Shown in pieces: positions 42,342 to 55,300 of a stretch of 64,000 bases of DNA. The notes beneath the pieces were generated by a model. It was not told the DNA's origin. It saw only the letters and a list, made by a program, of their open reading frames with translations, and searched no databases. The position numbers and the translations under genes are program-made. Numbering within the stretch: position 1 is the stretch's first letter; each line of letters begins with the position of its first letter. The DNA comes from Polytrichum commune. Taxonomy: Eukaryota > Streptophyta > Polytrichopsida > Polytrichales > Polytrichaceae. Where the stretch lies: assembly GCA_950295325.1 (NCBI GenBank), contig OX485804.1:16308001-16372000 (forward strand), given 5' to 3'.

Positions 42342-43916
42342 CTGTCAAGATACAAGCTCATGATAAGTCCATTCTGGTGAATGTGACCATTGCAAACACA
42401 TCTCCTCACCAGTAATAATTTCTTCTCAGAGTTCACAATATGCCGAGCCAGATACAGGACATGGCTGGTGACATTGGAGCTAACCCACAGATCCACATCT
42501 TATCATCGCCAATCAAGAGATGTGTGCTTCTGTCGTTCTCTAACCAATGACGTGTAATAGTCAGAATAGAACCCTACATAAGAGTAAAAAACAATTCACA
42601 TTTTGGACCATCACACACTCCCAACCTTTTACAAGTGACCCGAAAAAGAATGTTCTGAATGAACTGCGACACAAGCATTGATCCTACACGACACACGACA
42701 ACCTAATTTGCACTGCTCCTGAATCTCAAATGGCAACCTAAGGACATCCGACGACTGCAAGTGAATCTACAACTACAAAAGCCTGTCAGGAGCCAGTATC
42801 TTCGCCTATCAATTGCGTTTCTGTAGCTATCTAATCCAATGTAGTATGGAAAAATAAAGCAGAGTAAACGGCAATTACTCGCATTCCGAAGAGGTCGAGC
42901 CCGGTCAATCATTAAGCCACAATTTCCAGTGCTCAATTGAAACTAGTCCACAAATGCAAAGCATGTCACATACGTATCTATATTCGCCTGTAGAGCAGGC
43001 AAGATATGCTTCCAGTAAGCTACCTATCTATGCAATGCCTATCTCAGTGTGGGAACTTTAAAAAGCCTACTCCGCAATCCTCAGAATCTGCCAAACCGTC
43101 ATACCTTGCCACCTCCTTAAGCAATGACATAACAACCTAAATCCGCGATCCTCAGAATCTGAACACGTCATACCTATGATAAATTAGGTGATAGTGGGCA
43201 AGAAGGACGACTCCTTTAAATACAAACCAGCACCTCATCGGCTGCCAAACAGTACTTAGATCACATATAAGACACAAACACACAGTGAAGAACTTAGGTA
43301 CAGTGCAACTGGTCATTAACGAGGGGAAATTACAAACGAAGAGTAATTTCCTTATAATGCATTTCTCATAATCCCTGCCATGTGGAGGAGGTAAATAGCT
43401 TTCAGGGACTCCGGTACTGACTCCACCTAACAGGAACCCTAACGAGGTTGAAATCTAGTGCGAAAGCTTCGAAGCGAAACAAGCCAACTTCCTTCGCTAA
43501 TGACGACCATGGCGACCACAATGACGAATCAAACATTTCTAAACTAAAGTCAATTCAGGTGACTGGACTTGACCAGCTAAGTAACCTCGTGTCCGTCTGG
43601 CTAGCTGGTGCGAGTGGAGCCAGAAAAAAGAACTCTCAGACAGTATAGTTGGATCCAAAGACACCGATTGAATAATTTAGATGTAAAGAGGGCACAACAC
43701 TTTGAAGAAGCGTCCAGGAAGCTCCAAAGATGGAACTCCAACGATGCACGCTCAAATCTGGCATCCGGTTGATTGCATTGAGGATGTTGGCAAGGAACGA
43801 TGGATGATGATGAGCAGACACAATTGGATCGAGACAAAACAAGAAGACAGAAGAAGAAAATGCTCTGGGATGGTTCCGAGGATTGTGGAAGGATGTGAAG
43901 TTCGAAATCTGCTTAC
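42342..43916. other. Presumed 5' intron(s)/upstream region of the helicase gene
   Basis: No coding stretch could be fixed. One or more missing 5' exons of the helicase probably lie here or further upstream. Confidence 0.4.
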
Positions 43917-44108
43917 ATGAGTGGAGGTGAGGAAGGTCGACTTTGGAAGACAGTTGGATTCCCGTTGCGGAGGAGGAGGGAGAGGAGAGGGGAAGTTGTT
44001 GGCGATCGAGGGAGACGTTTTGCGGGAGGTAGGAAGGAAGGAAGGAGACAAAGGCTGCGAGGATTCCATCGAATGAGGAAAGGTGGGACCGTCTCCGATG
44101 ATGTCCAT
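43917..44108 (-). other. Candidate first exon or 5' UTR of the helicase gene
   Basis: On the minus strand an ATG at 44108 opens a Ser/Pro-rich 64-codon stretch (MDIIGDGPTFPHSMESSQPL...) that ends at a good donor, CAT/GTAAGC. The segment is pyrimidine-rich on this strand, as plant 5' leaders often are. Its end phase (0) does not fit directly onto the next recognised exon, which needs one carried base. An intermediate exon would be required, or this is untranslated leader. Confidence 0.35.
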
Positions 44109-44110
44109 TA

Positions 44111-45383
44111 AAGGCTCTTGGCGGCGCTGGACGGACGGATGGATGGATGAAATTATGTGTGGATGAATAAATGAGAATGGAAAGAAGAAGATCGGGGCAA
44201 GAGGGAATTAATAAGTTATCGTTTACGAGCGCACCTCTCATCCATCCAACATGAAAACTCGATACCCTAAACTTACATATAATAGGTTTGTGGTTGATTC
44301 ATCTGAAATGACACGGACTAGCTAATAATATGGGGTGGGGTCTTTGAAGCTAATTATGAGTGTTCAATAATATTATTATTATTATTTTGGAGTTACTTAT
44401 TATTTCATATCTTTTGGTCTTCAATGTAAACATTTTCTAATTTAGCTATTGTGATTTAATGTGGTACACACTATGATAGAGATTCCACATTATTTTGAAA
44501 AATAGAATGATTATTGTAGTGTGCATGAAATTACATGTCACAATCTACCGTAGACTTAAAACCACAAGCACATACTTACCCACCAAAAACATTATTTAAA
44601 ATGCAAAAGTCACGTCAAGCATTGATTGCATCAAGGCTTGACAAAGTCATCTTAGGTTTTCAAATATATTGTTCCCTTTGAGACTTTGTGTTGATCGTGT
44701 GCAACAAGGGGTAGTTAAGTCAATGCACGTGGAAGCCCACACAATGACACATGCAGATGATACAAATCTCTTTAAGCCACTTAATTTTACCAGTATAAAT
44801 ATGTATCTATATATATATATATATAACACCAAGCCCATTGAAAACCCATGATAACATGTATATATCATGCATAATATAGATAGAAATTTCCTCCTACAAA
44901 AACAATGTAATTTACTAATTGAAAATGTATATGGAACCTCGGCACATACATCTCATCTTAAAAATGCACTTAGGTGGCAACCCAAAAATTGGAAATACCA
45001 TCCAAAGGAACGTGAGAGATCCTTCCCCATCTCTCACCTCACACCAATGTTCATTCCTTCTCCACGTGAGTTCAAGCTTACAACCCATTTACAACCGAGT
45101 ACTTATAACACAATTGAAGTGTGTAAGCCCTCCCCTCCCCCTCCACCTAAGTTATACTTTCGTCCTCTCCCCCGTGTCCTTCCCACCTTTATGCCTTCCT
45201 TGTGTCTTCCTTGCCCTCGCAATCTCATCATACATTGTGTTCACTGAAGCTTTGATAAATACAAGTATGCAAGAGGCGATCATTCAACCAAAGAATATAA
45301 AACTCAAGTTACTACTACTAGTTAACACCCCCCCCCCCCCAAAAAAAAGGCATTCATGACTATAGTCATCAAAGATGTCAACT
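44111..45383. other. Spacer, no gene seen
   Basis: Contains an (AT)n run at about 44808-44824 and a C-run followed by an A-run near 45328-45348. Open frames on the plus strand near 44867-45359 lack motifs. Confidence 0.5.
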
Positions 45384-45395
45384 AACACTTCACCT

Positions 45396-45621
45396 CCACT
45401 CTCAATGATAATGTATTTTCACTTGCACGTGAAAATACTCGTGTCCGAGATGACCCTAAACTACTCTATGATAGTGGAGAGGTACCCAAACTGATCAGAG
45501 TGGTTGGCGGTTCAATTCCCGGTCGTGAAATCGTCTCTCTACTTGACGGAACTAGCCAGGTGGTAAAGCGCCTCCGATGTTAAAAATTATTTTTTAAAAA
45601 AAACAAAAAAAAAACTCATTG
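45396..45621 (+). mobile_element. Candidate SINE with A-rich tail and 12-bp direct repeats
   Basis: AACACTTCACCT occurs at 45384-45395 and again at 45622-45633, bracketing a 226-bp segment that ends in an A-rich tail. Inside are a tRNA B-box-like GGTTCAATTCC (about 45510) and an A-box-like TAGCCAGGTGG (about 45549). The box order is the reverse of a normal Pol III promoter, so it may be a rearranged or composite SINE. Confidence 0.4.
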
Positions 45622-45891
45622 AACACTTCACCTTTACTATGACTTCACACCTCTACCCCATAGCATATGGTACACAAAATGATGACTTACACCTCTTAGT
45701 CCTCCTCCGTACCCCGTGGCCCCGATTGGCTACCACAAATTAAACTCTAAATAAATATTGTATACTACCCCTCAAATAATGACCCAAAATTGAAGTACAA
45801 CCTAGACCATAATCACCATGCAAACACACTACTTATTATAGTGGGACTCAGTTGGATTGAATCAACAACAAAAGTTGGGAGGGGCAAGTTA

Positions 45892-46391
45892 GGGCCACTT
45901 CACACACGAGACTGAGAGCCCGTGACCATTACACTTCAAGCACTCTCATTGGTGGAAAAGGTTGAGTCGGTCCAAGTTCGCTTCACACTACGCTTGAGGG
46001 ACCAACGGAGTATGTGAATGCAAGATGGGTGTAAAGTCTACATGGATTCCTACATTGCATCAAATGGATCATGTTTCATGGTCTCTTGGACTATTTTCAA
46101 AAACCACCTCTTGCAGGTAGGCCTAACACAAAAACGGGAGACCACAACACTCCGAATGCTCACAACCGTTGGTTTATCCTATTTCATCATGTGTGAGGAC
46201 CCGCATGAATAGAAATATATTGGAATAGCATTTGATTGAGGGCCCGATCACAAATGCCTTCACACTACACTTGAAGGTCCGTGACCACACTACATGAGTT
46301 TGGAGGTGTGTTGGGACGGCCTTTGGACACTCTTCTTTTGGGCTCTCACAATTTCATGGTCACGGCTCTTGGCTCGTGTGTGAAGTGGCCC
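45892..46391 (+). mobile_element. PIF/Harbinger-type MITE, 500 bp, TTA target duplication (copy 1)
   Basis: The ends GGGCCACTTCACACACGAG and CTCGTGTGTGAAGTGGCCC are inverted repeats bordered by TTA on both sides (45889-45891 and 46392-46394). An internal TTCACACTACGCTTGAGGGA/TTCACACTACACTTGAAGGT pair shows that subterminal units are also repeated. A full second copy lies at 59117-59606 in opposite orientation. Confidence 0.85.
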
Positions 46392-46394
46392 TTA

Positions 46395-47929
46395 TATTGC
46401 ATTCCCCATGGTCATGAATCGAAATCTCACCTACCATGGGAGAGGTGACGGCAAAGACATAGGAAAATGTTGTAGAGAAAGGGGAATTTCATGTTGAGTC
46501 AATGAGATCCCATAAACGGGGTCAAAGATCATAATGCATTACGGAAGAACCCAATTGGAATGAAATAACAATAAGCTTGGGAGGGCATGTTTTCATTGCA
46601 TCCCCCATGGTAGGTGTTATGAATCATCACCGTGGGCCAAGGATTTGTGGTAGTTATGTAAGTTGAAGCTGAAAACGTTGGAAGATTTCCTTGTGATTCT
46701 TCTTATTTTGCGAATTTGGCCCCATTGAATTACATCAAATTTAGGTTAGTGTATTGTGTAGTTAATACGTTTAACCAATACTCGATGGTGTAAAACATAA
46801 TGACCGTGTGTGCTTGTGTGTGTGTGTGTGTTTGTGTGTATTTCTTATGTGACAATTCGGTTCATTGTAGCATAATGTGACAATGAGCACGATTTTACTC
46901 GTCATCAAGGTTTCAAATGTGACAAGTTACGATGAGAGGAAATTATTGCATACAATCATACCTTTCATCCATCCAGTTAAAATAAAAACTCTTGTATGTC
47001 TGAGATTAGATCATCTCAAAAGGGTCTTGAGGACTAATTTAGTGTCAAATCAAAGTGCTTGTACACACGCACACACACACACACAATATATATATATATA
47101 TATATAATATAATATATTGATTATATATGTAATTTATTATTATATTATATTATATTATATAAATGTGAGGTGTCTTCATTGGTTGAATGAGATGTACACT
47201 CATATGCAACGATTTCCATTTATGTGGTACAAATAATAACTAGGATTTAAGTATGTTTGGATTTATGCATGACTTTTAAACAATTTCAACCGTCAATATG
47301 ACATACCCTAGATCACAAAACTACACATATATGGTGGCTGACAAACATGAAATACAAACATATGGAGTTGTGATTGTTATGTTGTTGCTTTTGTTATCGT
47401 TGTTTTGATGATCTTGTCCCCACAAAGTGCACATTTGTGGTTATGTTTGGACAAGTGGTTTGTCATGATATACTTAAATGTTAAATTAGCGAGGCTATTG
47501 AAAAGCATGGTGACATATGAACAAATGGTCCTATGCATGAGTGAGAATGGGTGGAAAGACAAATGACAAGCACCACTTCACTTTGCGTCGAGGTTACAAA
47601 CTACATGTTAAGTTGTACCAAGAGAGAATTATTGCAAACAAATGTACCTCTCATTTATCTAATGACAACACCCTTGAATATTATTACATAGTCCGGATGG
47701 TTTATTTCATCTACGGATGAATGAATGAATGTGTGGAAGGATGAACATGAGCACGATTTGATGAAGTGTCAAGGGTTTAAGATGTGCTAAAGTTACTGCT
47801 TGTATAGTTGAGATGGGCTAGGTCATATTTATTTTGAAAGTTCTTTACCTTTCAATTTACAATTGCACTCTTTTGGAGCGTAGAAATACACTTATGGTTG
47901 GGTGATAGTGTGGGCCATACTAATATGGT
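46395..47929. other. Spacer with simple repeats, no gene seen
   Basis: Contains a (TG)n run at about 46806-46840, and an (AC)n run followed by (TA)n and TATAA-type repeats at about 47064-47160. Confidence 0.5.
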
Positions 47930-48180
47930 ACACCGTTTATGGCATTTAGTGTCACATGCGTAAGAGTGTCATTCATCTTATTTTGAGGCATATGTTTAGT
48001 TTCAATAATGATCAACAACTTCATCATCAGTATCACCCTGTGACACTTGGCATTCCAATGCGGTTACTAATACTTTGGCATGAGTATGTTTGACAGTTTT
48101 ATAAGTGTATGCTTATGTTACACAATGGTCTACAAATCGATTAAAAATGTACACAAATTACACTCGACATTAGTTTGCTC
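47930..48180 (+). repeat. Dispersed repeat R1, uninterrupted copy
   Basis: Runs from ACCGTTTATGGCATTTAGTG through ATTTTGAGGCATATG, ATGATCAACAACTTCATCAT and TACACAATGGTCTACAAATC. It is collinear with the copy split by the hAT element at 62711-63849 and shows what that site looked like before insertion. Confidence 0.75.
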
Positions 48181-50347
48181 AATATTATCGTCCCCATGTA
48201 TACCGAAACACAAAACTATCAACTCAAGTACCCCGATGTGCTACACTAAATGTCATAATGTCACTTCAGGAGTTAATTATGTTGACAAATAGTGCCATAT
48301 TAGTCACTAGCTGACTTGACACTTTGAGACCTCTAGACATCTAATTTAGGCCCTTTGCAAGTTATTTATGTGGCATTGAATACCACAGACAGTGAGTTTC
48401 AAGTGCCTTTTTCATTGGAGAGAGGGAAATATCGCTTACAAACATGCCTCTCATCCATCCACCGTAAAAACCCTACATTAGGTTTGTGGCCAAGTCATTT
48501 CAAATGACTTGGACTAGACTACATATAATTTAGTATAGTTTGCATCCTAGCATTTTGTGATGAAATATTGTCACGGATGATTGGAGTTTGGATGAAATAT
48601 CACTTAGCAAGTGACAATATTGTTGTAAATGTTGTAAATCTATAATGCCTAGTGCTAGTATTGTCCACACTTCAAATGATATATGTGGTGGGATCAATTT
48701 GTTATTAGATTCATCGTATGGATGAATAAGATATTCAATGACTTTGGCAACAATGAATGAAAAGGGGCCGTCTATCCAAAGAAAGCCTCAATGGTTGTCT
48801 AGAGTCTAGGGAATTATGCAATTAAATTCAAAGTCCCAATACAAGTACATGCGGGTACATTCCAACCTTTCATTACACCATCTATGGCATTTAGTGGCAC
48901 ATACACTATTGGTAAACAATCTTAATTAGATGCCTAGAGGGCTCAAAGTGTCACTTCCACTAATTGTCAACATGGTACTATACATCATAATAAGTAACTC
49001 TTTGTAGTGATTTCTTTAATAAAAGAATGATGACCTTTAGCTTAGCACATGGGATACTTGTGATGATAGTTTTTCTTCTTGGTTTATTTGTTATTATTTA
49101 TTTTTTGGTTTTTGTATGCGCGGGGGGGGGGGGGAGGGGGGAAGATGTTACTGAGCAAGAAAAAGAAAGAAAGTCAATGCATATATATTGACATTCATCA
49201 CCTCCTTTCCATGACCGCGTGGTGATGAGCTAGCGGGGGTGGTTTAATACCTATTTTCAATAGGTGGACTTAGTTTAGATTATTTGGTTTTGCTAGTTTG
49301 AGAATTAAGGGTTAGTGATTAGGAATTGTGTGGTGTTTGGCGTTAGTCGAGTGGGATTAGGGTTTGTTCTTTATTAGTTTTCTTTTTCTAAGTTTGATGT
49401 GAGCTACATGATATAATAGATATTTGTAAGAATGTTTCCACTAATTTGTGGACTTTGTTGGTGGTGATATTGAAATCTCAGGGTCTTTTGAGTGGCGGTT
49501 GTAGCATGTCATATTTCTTTAGATTTTTTTAGTGGTAGTGGCCTAGGGGGAATCGGTCATTGCAATAGTTTTTGTTTTGTTTTCTTTTCTTTTCTTTTCT
49601 TTCAGTCAGGGTTGCATGTGAAGGGGAGCTAGGTTGTAGGTGTTGTGCCAGGTATGCTTAGGATACTTGGTTATAGCCGGGCCAAGCATTTATACTTTGG
49701 GAGGTAGCCATGATGGGATGGTGTTGCTTGGTATTCTATTCATGTGCTTACTAGCATTAATGAATGTGAAGCACCTTGTTGTGGGGTGGGCTAGGAGGGT
49801 GTTGGCAAGAGCGTGACCGTTACGTTGTGTCGACTCGTGTGAAAGTTATTTATGTGTCTAGTTGTGCAACATGATAGTAGGTGGAGACATGTGTCATTTT
49901 GTTTTAGTGGGCAAAGGTTGCATAGTGATAAGATGTTTTGTTCAAGGGCATGTTTTTGCAGTGGTTGCCGAGGCAAGGTTGAGGCACCTATTGCCTAAAA
50001 AATGTACACTCATCCATGTCGGCATTACAAGTACCTTAGTGAGTGGTTAAATGGATTTGGTCAACTATGGATGCCTTGACATCATGTACAATATCCAAAA
50101 TCTGAGTACTTATGTGATGTGGACATCAAATATCCAGGGGGCATCCCATAAGAGATTAGACCATTTTGGGTGTAGGTCATTGGTGGATAGCCATTAGTCT
50201 ATGTTTGGTATGGTGTTTTTGGCACATGATGTTAGTTTGCTTTTATAATATCTCTCTATGTACCATTTTAGGTTTTGGACCGAACCATTGTGTTGATTGA
50301 AAGTAGGGGGGATAGAGGGCCATAATGGTTTTTGATGGTTGATGAGG
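48181..50347. other. Repeat-rich spacer, no gene seen
   Basis: Holds a partial copy of the 7.2/61.2-kb repeat (about 48553-48660), a G-run at about 49123-49140, and a markedly G/T-rich plus strand over about 49.05-50.0 kb. No coding support. Confidence 0.5.
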
Positions 50348-51130
50348 TGGAAAGGGGTTTACGATGTCATTGAGCATACTAATGGAAAATGTCATGAATT
50401 TATATTTTAGCATACAAGAAGAGGATATTCTTAAGCATACTAATACCACGGGGGGTCACTCCATTGTCAAGTTGAACACCACGTGCGACCAAAAAAAATC
50501 TTCTTTTGGTAAGTTGTACCACCAAAATGGGTCAAAATTTTATCAAATTTTTTTCATGAGTAGATATACACAGTACCTATGACATAGTTAAAAATTGTAA
50601 CTAAATTTGATGATTTTCTTTTTTCATAAAACATACCGTTTCTAACTAGAATGACACAGAATTGAACTAAAACAATTATTAAAAAATAAAGATGACTAAA
50701 ATTTTCAAAAAAATATACAAAAGATACTATCAATGGTTATGTATATGTAGAAAAAATATCATAAATTTTAAAATTATATATGGCATGTAATACAGGGGTA
50801 GCAAACTTTGTCCGCACGTGATGTCAACTTGACAATGAAGTGACCTCCCCGTGACTAATACCAAGTGTGATTTGTGTATATTTTAGTGCAACTTGTAGAC
50901 CATCGTGCAAAACAAACGTACATCTCATAACACCATCTATTGAGCATACTCATGCCAAGATATTAGCAAGCACATTTGAACACCAGGTGTTACGAGGTGA
51001 CGCTAATGGTGAAGTTGTTGATTAGTATTGTGACCTAGTATACACCTCAAAATAGGGTAAGTGACACTATTACACATGTGATACTAAATACCATAAACGG
51101 TGTAGTGCCATCCATATTTCATTTCACAAT
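50348..51130 (-). repeat. Dispersed repeat R1, reverse copy with a foreign middle part
   Basis: 50348-50450 (GCATACTAATGGAAAATGTC) and 50850-51130 (ACAAACGTACATCTCATAAC, GAAGTTGTTGATTAGTATTG, ACACCTCAAAATAGGGTAAG) match R1 in reverse. About 400 bp of AT-rich unrelated sequence lies between. This and the 34.4-kb copy share the GCATACTAAT part. Confidence 0.65.
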
Positions 51131-51784
51131 AAAGTTTCATGTGTATATAAAGTTTCATTTAGGATCTTGCACACACTTGGTCCCCAATCCCCATGAGAGG
51201 CTTCAAACCCACCCCCCCCCCCTTCCCCAACATAGGTGTAAAAGAGTCACGGTTTAATCTGCACTAGTGTTAATTGTTTATTTCTCTTTGTTCATAGTTG
51301 GTTACTAATATTGAATCTTTGGATTTCAATTGAGTTGGTGATGTCTTCAGATGTTGATGCCATTTGTGCAAATTTTTGGTTGAAAGCAAAAATCACCAGG
51401 GAAATGACATTGTCTCACTATGCGAAATTATGGACTAGGGAAATGGAGCAATAAGTTCGACATGTCCTTAGATGCCATATAGAAGTGGCGCCACCGTGGC
51501 ACCATTTCTTGGAACTAGAGTTGTATGAGAAAAACGTCACCAATGGTGCCAAACACCAAAGCTCCTTGAAGCATACATCATGTAGCGGAGTATATCAACC
51601 ACTCACAAATCGACAAGGAAACACACAACAAACAACACACAAAACCATCTACATGTACCAGTTACAAAGGGGAGATCTAGGATGAAAAGCACAAACGTCA
51701 TCGTCCAGCTCTTTCGATCATGGCAAATCCCGATCTTAGCATCCACACAACACTGAAACTTCTCACAAAGACACCCACAATGCA
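51131..51784. other. Spacer, no gene seen
   Basis: A C-run lies near 51213-51223. No coding support. Confidence 0.5.
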
Positions 51785-52340
51785 GGAGCCATCAACAATA
51801 ACACCATGAACCAATAGGAGGAATGCAAACTATGCATGCGAGGTGACTTCAGATGCACATACTTAAAAACAATATGGATTGCTGTCACAACTTTATTGTG
51901 TGTATACACGCTCTCTTTCTTAGATCTACAAGATCTACACTCACCAACACCTCATCAAGTACCTTCCACACATTCCTATAAGGGATCTACTCACAAAGCT
52001 CACCGAATCACCATCAATCCTCCCTACCACTACCTCTACAATTCTACCACTACCTCACACATCGCGAGAGCCATCAACAAAAACACTAGGAACCAATAGG
52101 AGGAATGCAAACCACCTATGCAAGGTGACTTCAAATCCACATACTCAAAAACAATATGGATTGCTATCACAACTTTATTGTGTGTATACACACTCTCTTT
52201 CTTAGTTCCACAAGATCTACACTCACCAATACCTCGTCAAGCACCTTCCACACATTCCCATTAGGGATCTACTCACAAAGCTCACCAAATCACCATCAAT
52301 CCTCCTTACCAATACCTCTACAATTCTCCTACCAAAGAAT
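51785..52340 (+). repeat. Two-copy tandem repeat, unit about 281 bp
   Basis: Both units start with GAGCCATCAACAA and share GAACCAATAGGAGGAATGCA, AACAATATGGATTGCT, CACAACTTTATTGTGTGTAT and GATCTACTCACAAAGCTCAC, with scattered differences. The plus strand is C/A-rich. Short open frames through the units are by-products. Confidence 0.8.
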
Positions 52341-55300
52341 CACTCGCACTAACCTTGAAGGTACCTACTAACCCACATCACTCACTCTTGAATCAAGACA
52401 AGCTTGCCATAGCCCTAACATAGGTGCCTCCTCTCATTGCAAAAAACACACCCGCCCCTACCTACAAGAATCACACACAACTCATCAAGCAACTAGCACC
52501 ATTGGACCTCTCACTCCAACTTCCACCCGACCCACGAGGTCTTAACCACACCACCTTTCTTAAGCGGTCCACTACTACAACTCAATAGTTCAATTTTTAC
52601 TAACAATATTTTAATAGGTTGTTCGAATGTTATAAAATATTAATGACTTTGCTTGGTAAAATGTTACATTCTCATTAAATGGTTACATCACTGCGTAACT
52701 CCAAATGGTAACGCGTTCTAATTGGGATGATCATTGTAATGTTTACAACATCAAATATGAGGCACCCATAATTTTGGAGTTGAGGTGGTCAACACCAATT
52801 TTCATATTCATATAGTTATTGTGCACGAATCCCCACCTCCTTCATTTTCATGTATCCAATTTTTTTTTGTAACATGAAGTAATGTGATATCAGTCATTTG
52901 CTTCCTTTTGGGCGCATACATACCATTTCTTAACCCCACTCAAAGTTCCATTTACATCCACAGATGCCATCTTATATTCGGCTTAATTATGTAAACACCT
53001 AAATGCAATTTCCCCCCTTGGTCAATTACTATTTCTATTCATGGGTGGTTCTAATCATACCGCCCACCCATAGAGCCCACTCTCTGAAAGAAAGGCCGTA
53101 CACTTTGTGTTGCATCATGAAGCACCATAATCATTATACATTAAACGACAAGCTCTCATTCCATAACATTACTCAACTTCTTGGTTGTGTTATGTGGGAC
53201 TAGGTATGTGAGAATACTTCTCCTCCAATTCCATGACTCCTTATTTATGGGGAGCACTCATGCCGTACACTGTACATTTTTACACAAACAACTACAAATT
53301 CATAGTCTTTAAATTGCAACCTCTTCCTTTGGAAAGAATCATCTAGATGCTTAGTCATGTTATGGAATGCCAAAGTTTTTCTTTCTTTCTTTCTTTTTCT
53401 CCTAAATGGGTGGTTTTAACACTCATATATCACGATGTCAAGTTTCTAGAGTTGTTTTTTTCTCTTGATTTGTTTCAGCAATAGGAATGTTAAAGATGAG
53501 GGAAAAGGAAGGGGAGAAGGAGTGATGGTACAATGAAATCTATATGTACACTCCTAAACATGGATTGCTTCCACCGTATCATGACTACATTGTGGGGACT
53601 ACACAACATGGGTAGTACACATCATTTAGTGTGGGTTGTCATATGTGTCACCTCTCGACGGAGACTTCTCAAGTACTCCAAGGTTGTATGGCACCTTTCC
53701 AAGTGGATAAAATACATGGTCGTGAGAATTAGTGTGGGCCGGAGTATAGTGTATTGAGCGCCACATTGGTGCATCGACTACCAAGCCAACCCTTCATTGG
53801 TCCGGGTGCATTCTAACGAATTTAGAACTTTCGTACCACCCTTGATGTTGACAACAATTCAATATGTTGTCACCGCAGGAAGAAAGAAAGTTGACTCCAA
53901 TCTTGCCACTGGTGTGAATCATGGTGTTGCTTCATTTACAAGTTGAGTTAAGCTTATATGTAATACCAATTGTCACCAACATAATCTATGATCAGCTACT
54001 TGTATGTGGGCACTAACTCAATAATAAGGACATGGAAAGAAAAATATCTCGTCTTATCAAAAAAATTGAGAAGATCCATTGGCTGCAAAATTGAAGTTCT
54101 CAAGGTGGGGCAACTAGTGAAAATGACGTTTTAATCTAGATTTTGATGACATGTAAAAAATCTTAAGAGGTCAAATGTATTTCAAAAATGTGTGTGCTTG
54201 TTCTAGAGGTGGTCAAAGCTCGTTGATCGGATGATAAGTGTCTCATAATGAGCTTTAAATGCCACTTGTGAAGCATGTTTGGTTTGGGGTGTTATCCATG
54301 TTACTATAGATGGTTGATCCTTGCAATGGGTAACATCCACGTGGCATAGACAATGACATATGTTTCCCTATTCACGTCTTCAACCTCCTTTACAAGTTGT
54401 AAAATTACTATGGAGCATCGTTGTCTTTCAAATCAAAACTAAGTTGAACACAACTTGCACCTATTTGTTCTTAATGTATAAAGTATTTTCCATGTTGAGT
54501 GAGGGGCCTAGATGAAGACATGATGTGGCTCCACGTTGGGCTCTTGGAGACAATGTTGGATGTCTCATAAATTGTTTATTTTTGGTTGGAAATATTTATT
54601 GATTAAATTTTAAATATGAACTTCAACAACCACTTTGTAATTTCAAGAGATTCCAACACATTTGAATATTACGGCTCCATTATAATTGCTAGACATTAGA
54701 AAATGTGTAATCTAGTGTATGATCACGGCTTTCCTATTTATAAGGTGAGAGATTTGAGCCCTTGCTAATTGTGGCACTCGCATGTTGGGACACAAGTGAA
54801 GTACTCAATTTCGGCAAATCGCGATCCATAGAGTAGGCACTTCCAATAACAAACTACACACTAAGGCTAGGTAGCTGACCCATTCCCAAACACCACCCCA
54901 GTTTTGCAACTTCATTTAGGCTAACTTCATTACGTGCATGATAATATCAATCTATGGTGGGTGTTGACATGTCATGATCAAATCCAACTTAGCCAAATGT
55001 ATGTGGCTAAGTTGACAACTAGGTTTAGATTGCAAGCATATTTAGGTGCCCATTATTGATTATGGAAATCAAGCATTCTTGGTTTTGTGACCACTTAGTG
55101 ATTGGAAATAGGATAACCTATACGACGAGTATAGGTCAAAGCGATTATCAACTTAAAAAAATCATAGTAGCTTGGTTATTGTGAATATATTATGAAAAAA
55201 ATGAATTTATTCCTATTTTTATTTCCCTACATGAGAATTTTTTTGTCTCTGGTCATACCTAAACTACAAATATGTTAACTTGCTTAACGGGTCAGGAATG

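Noticed and set aside
43636-44241. A 201-codon open frame on the minus strand upstream of the helicase
   Set aside because: Low-complexity Ser/Pro/His sequence in a pyrimidine-rich leader region with a competing open frame; no known domain, better explained as 5' UTR or first exon region.
45892-46212. Open frame inside the 45.9-kb MITE
   Set aside because: The sequence is a MITE whose other copy has the frame broken; no protein family recognised.
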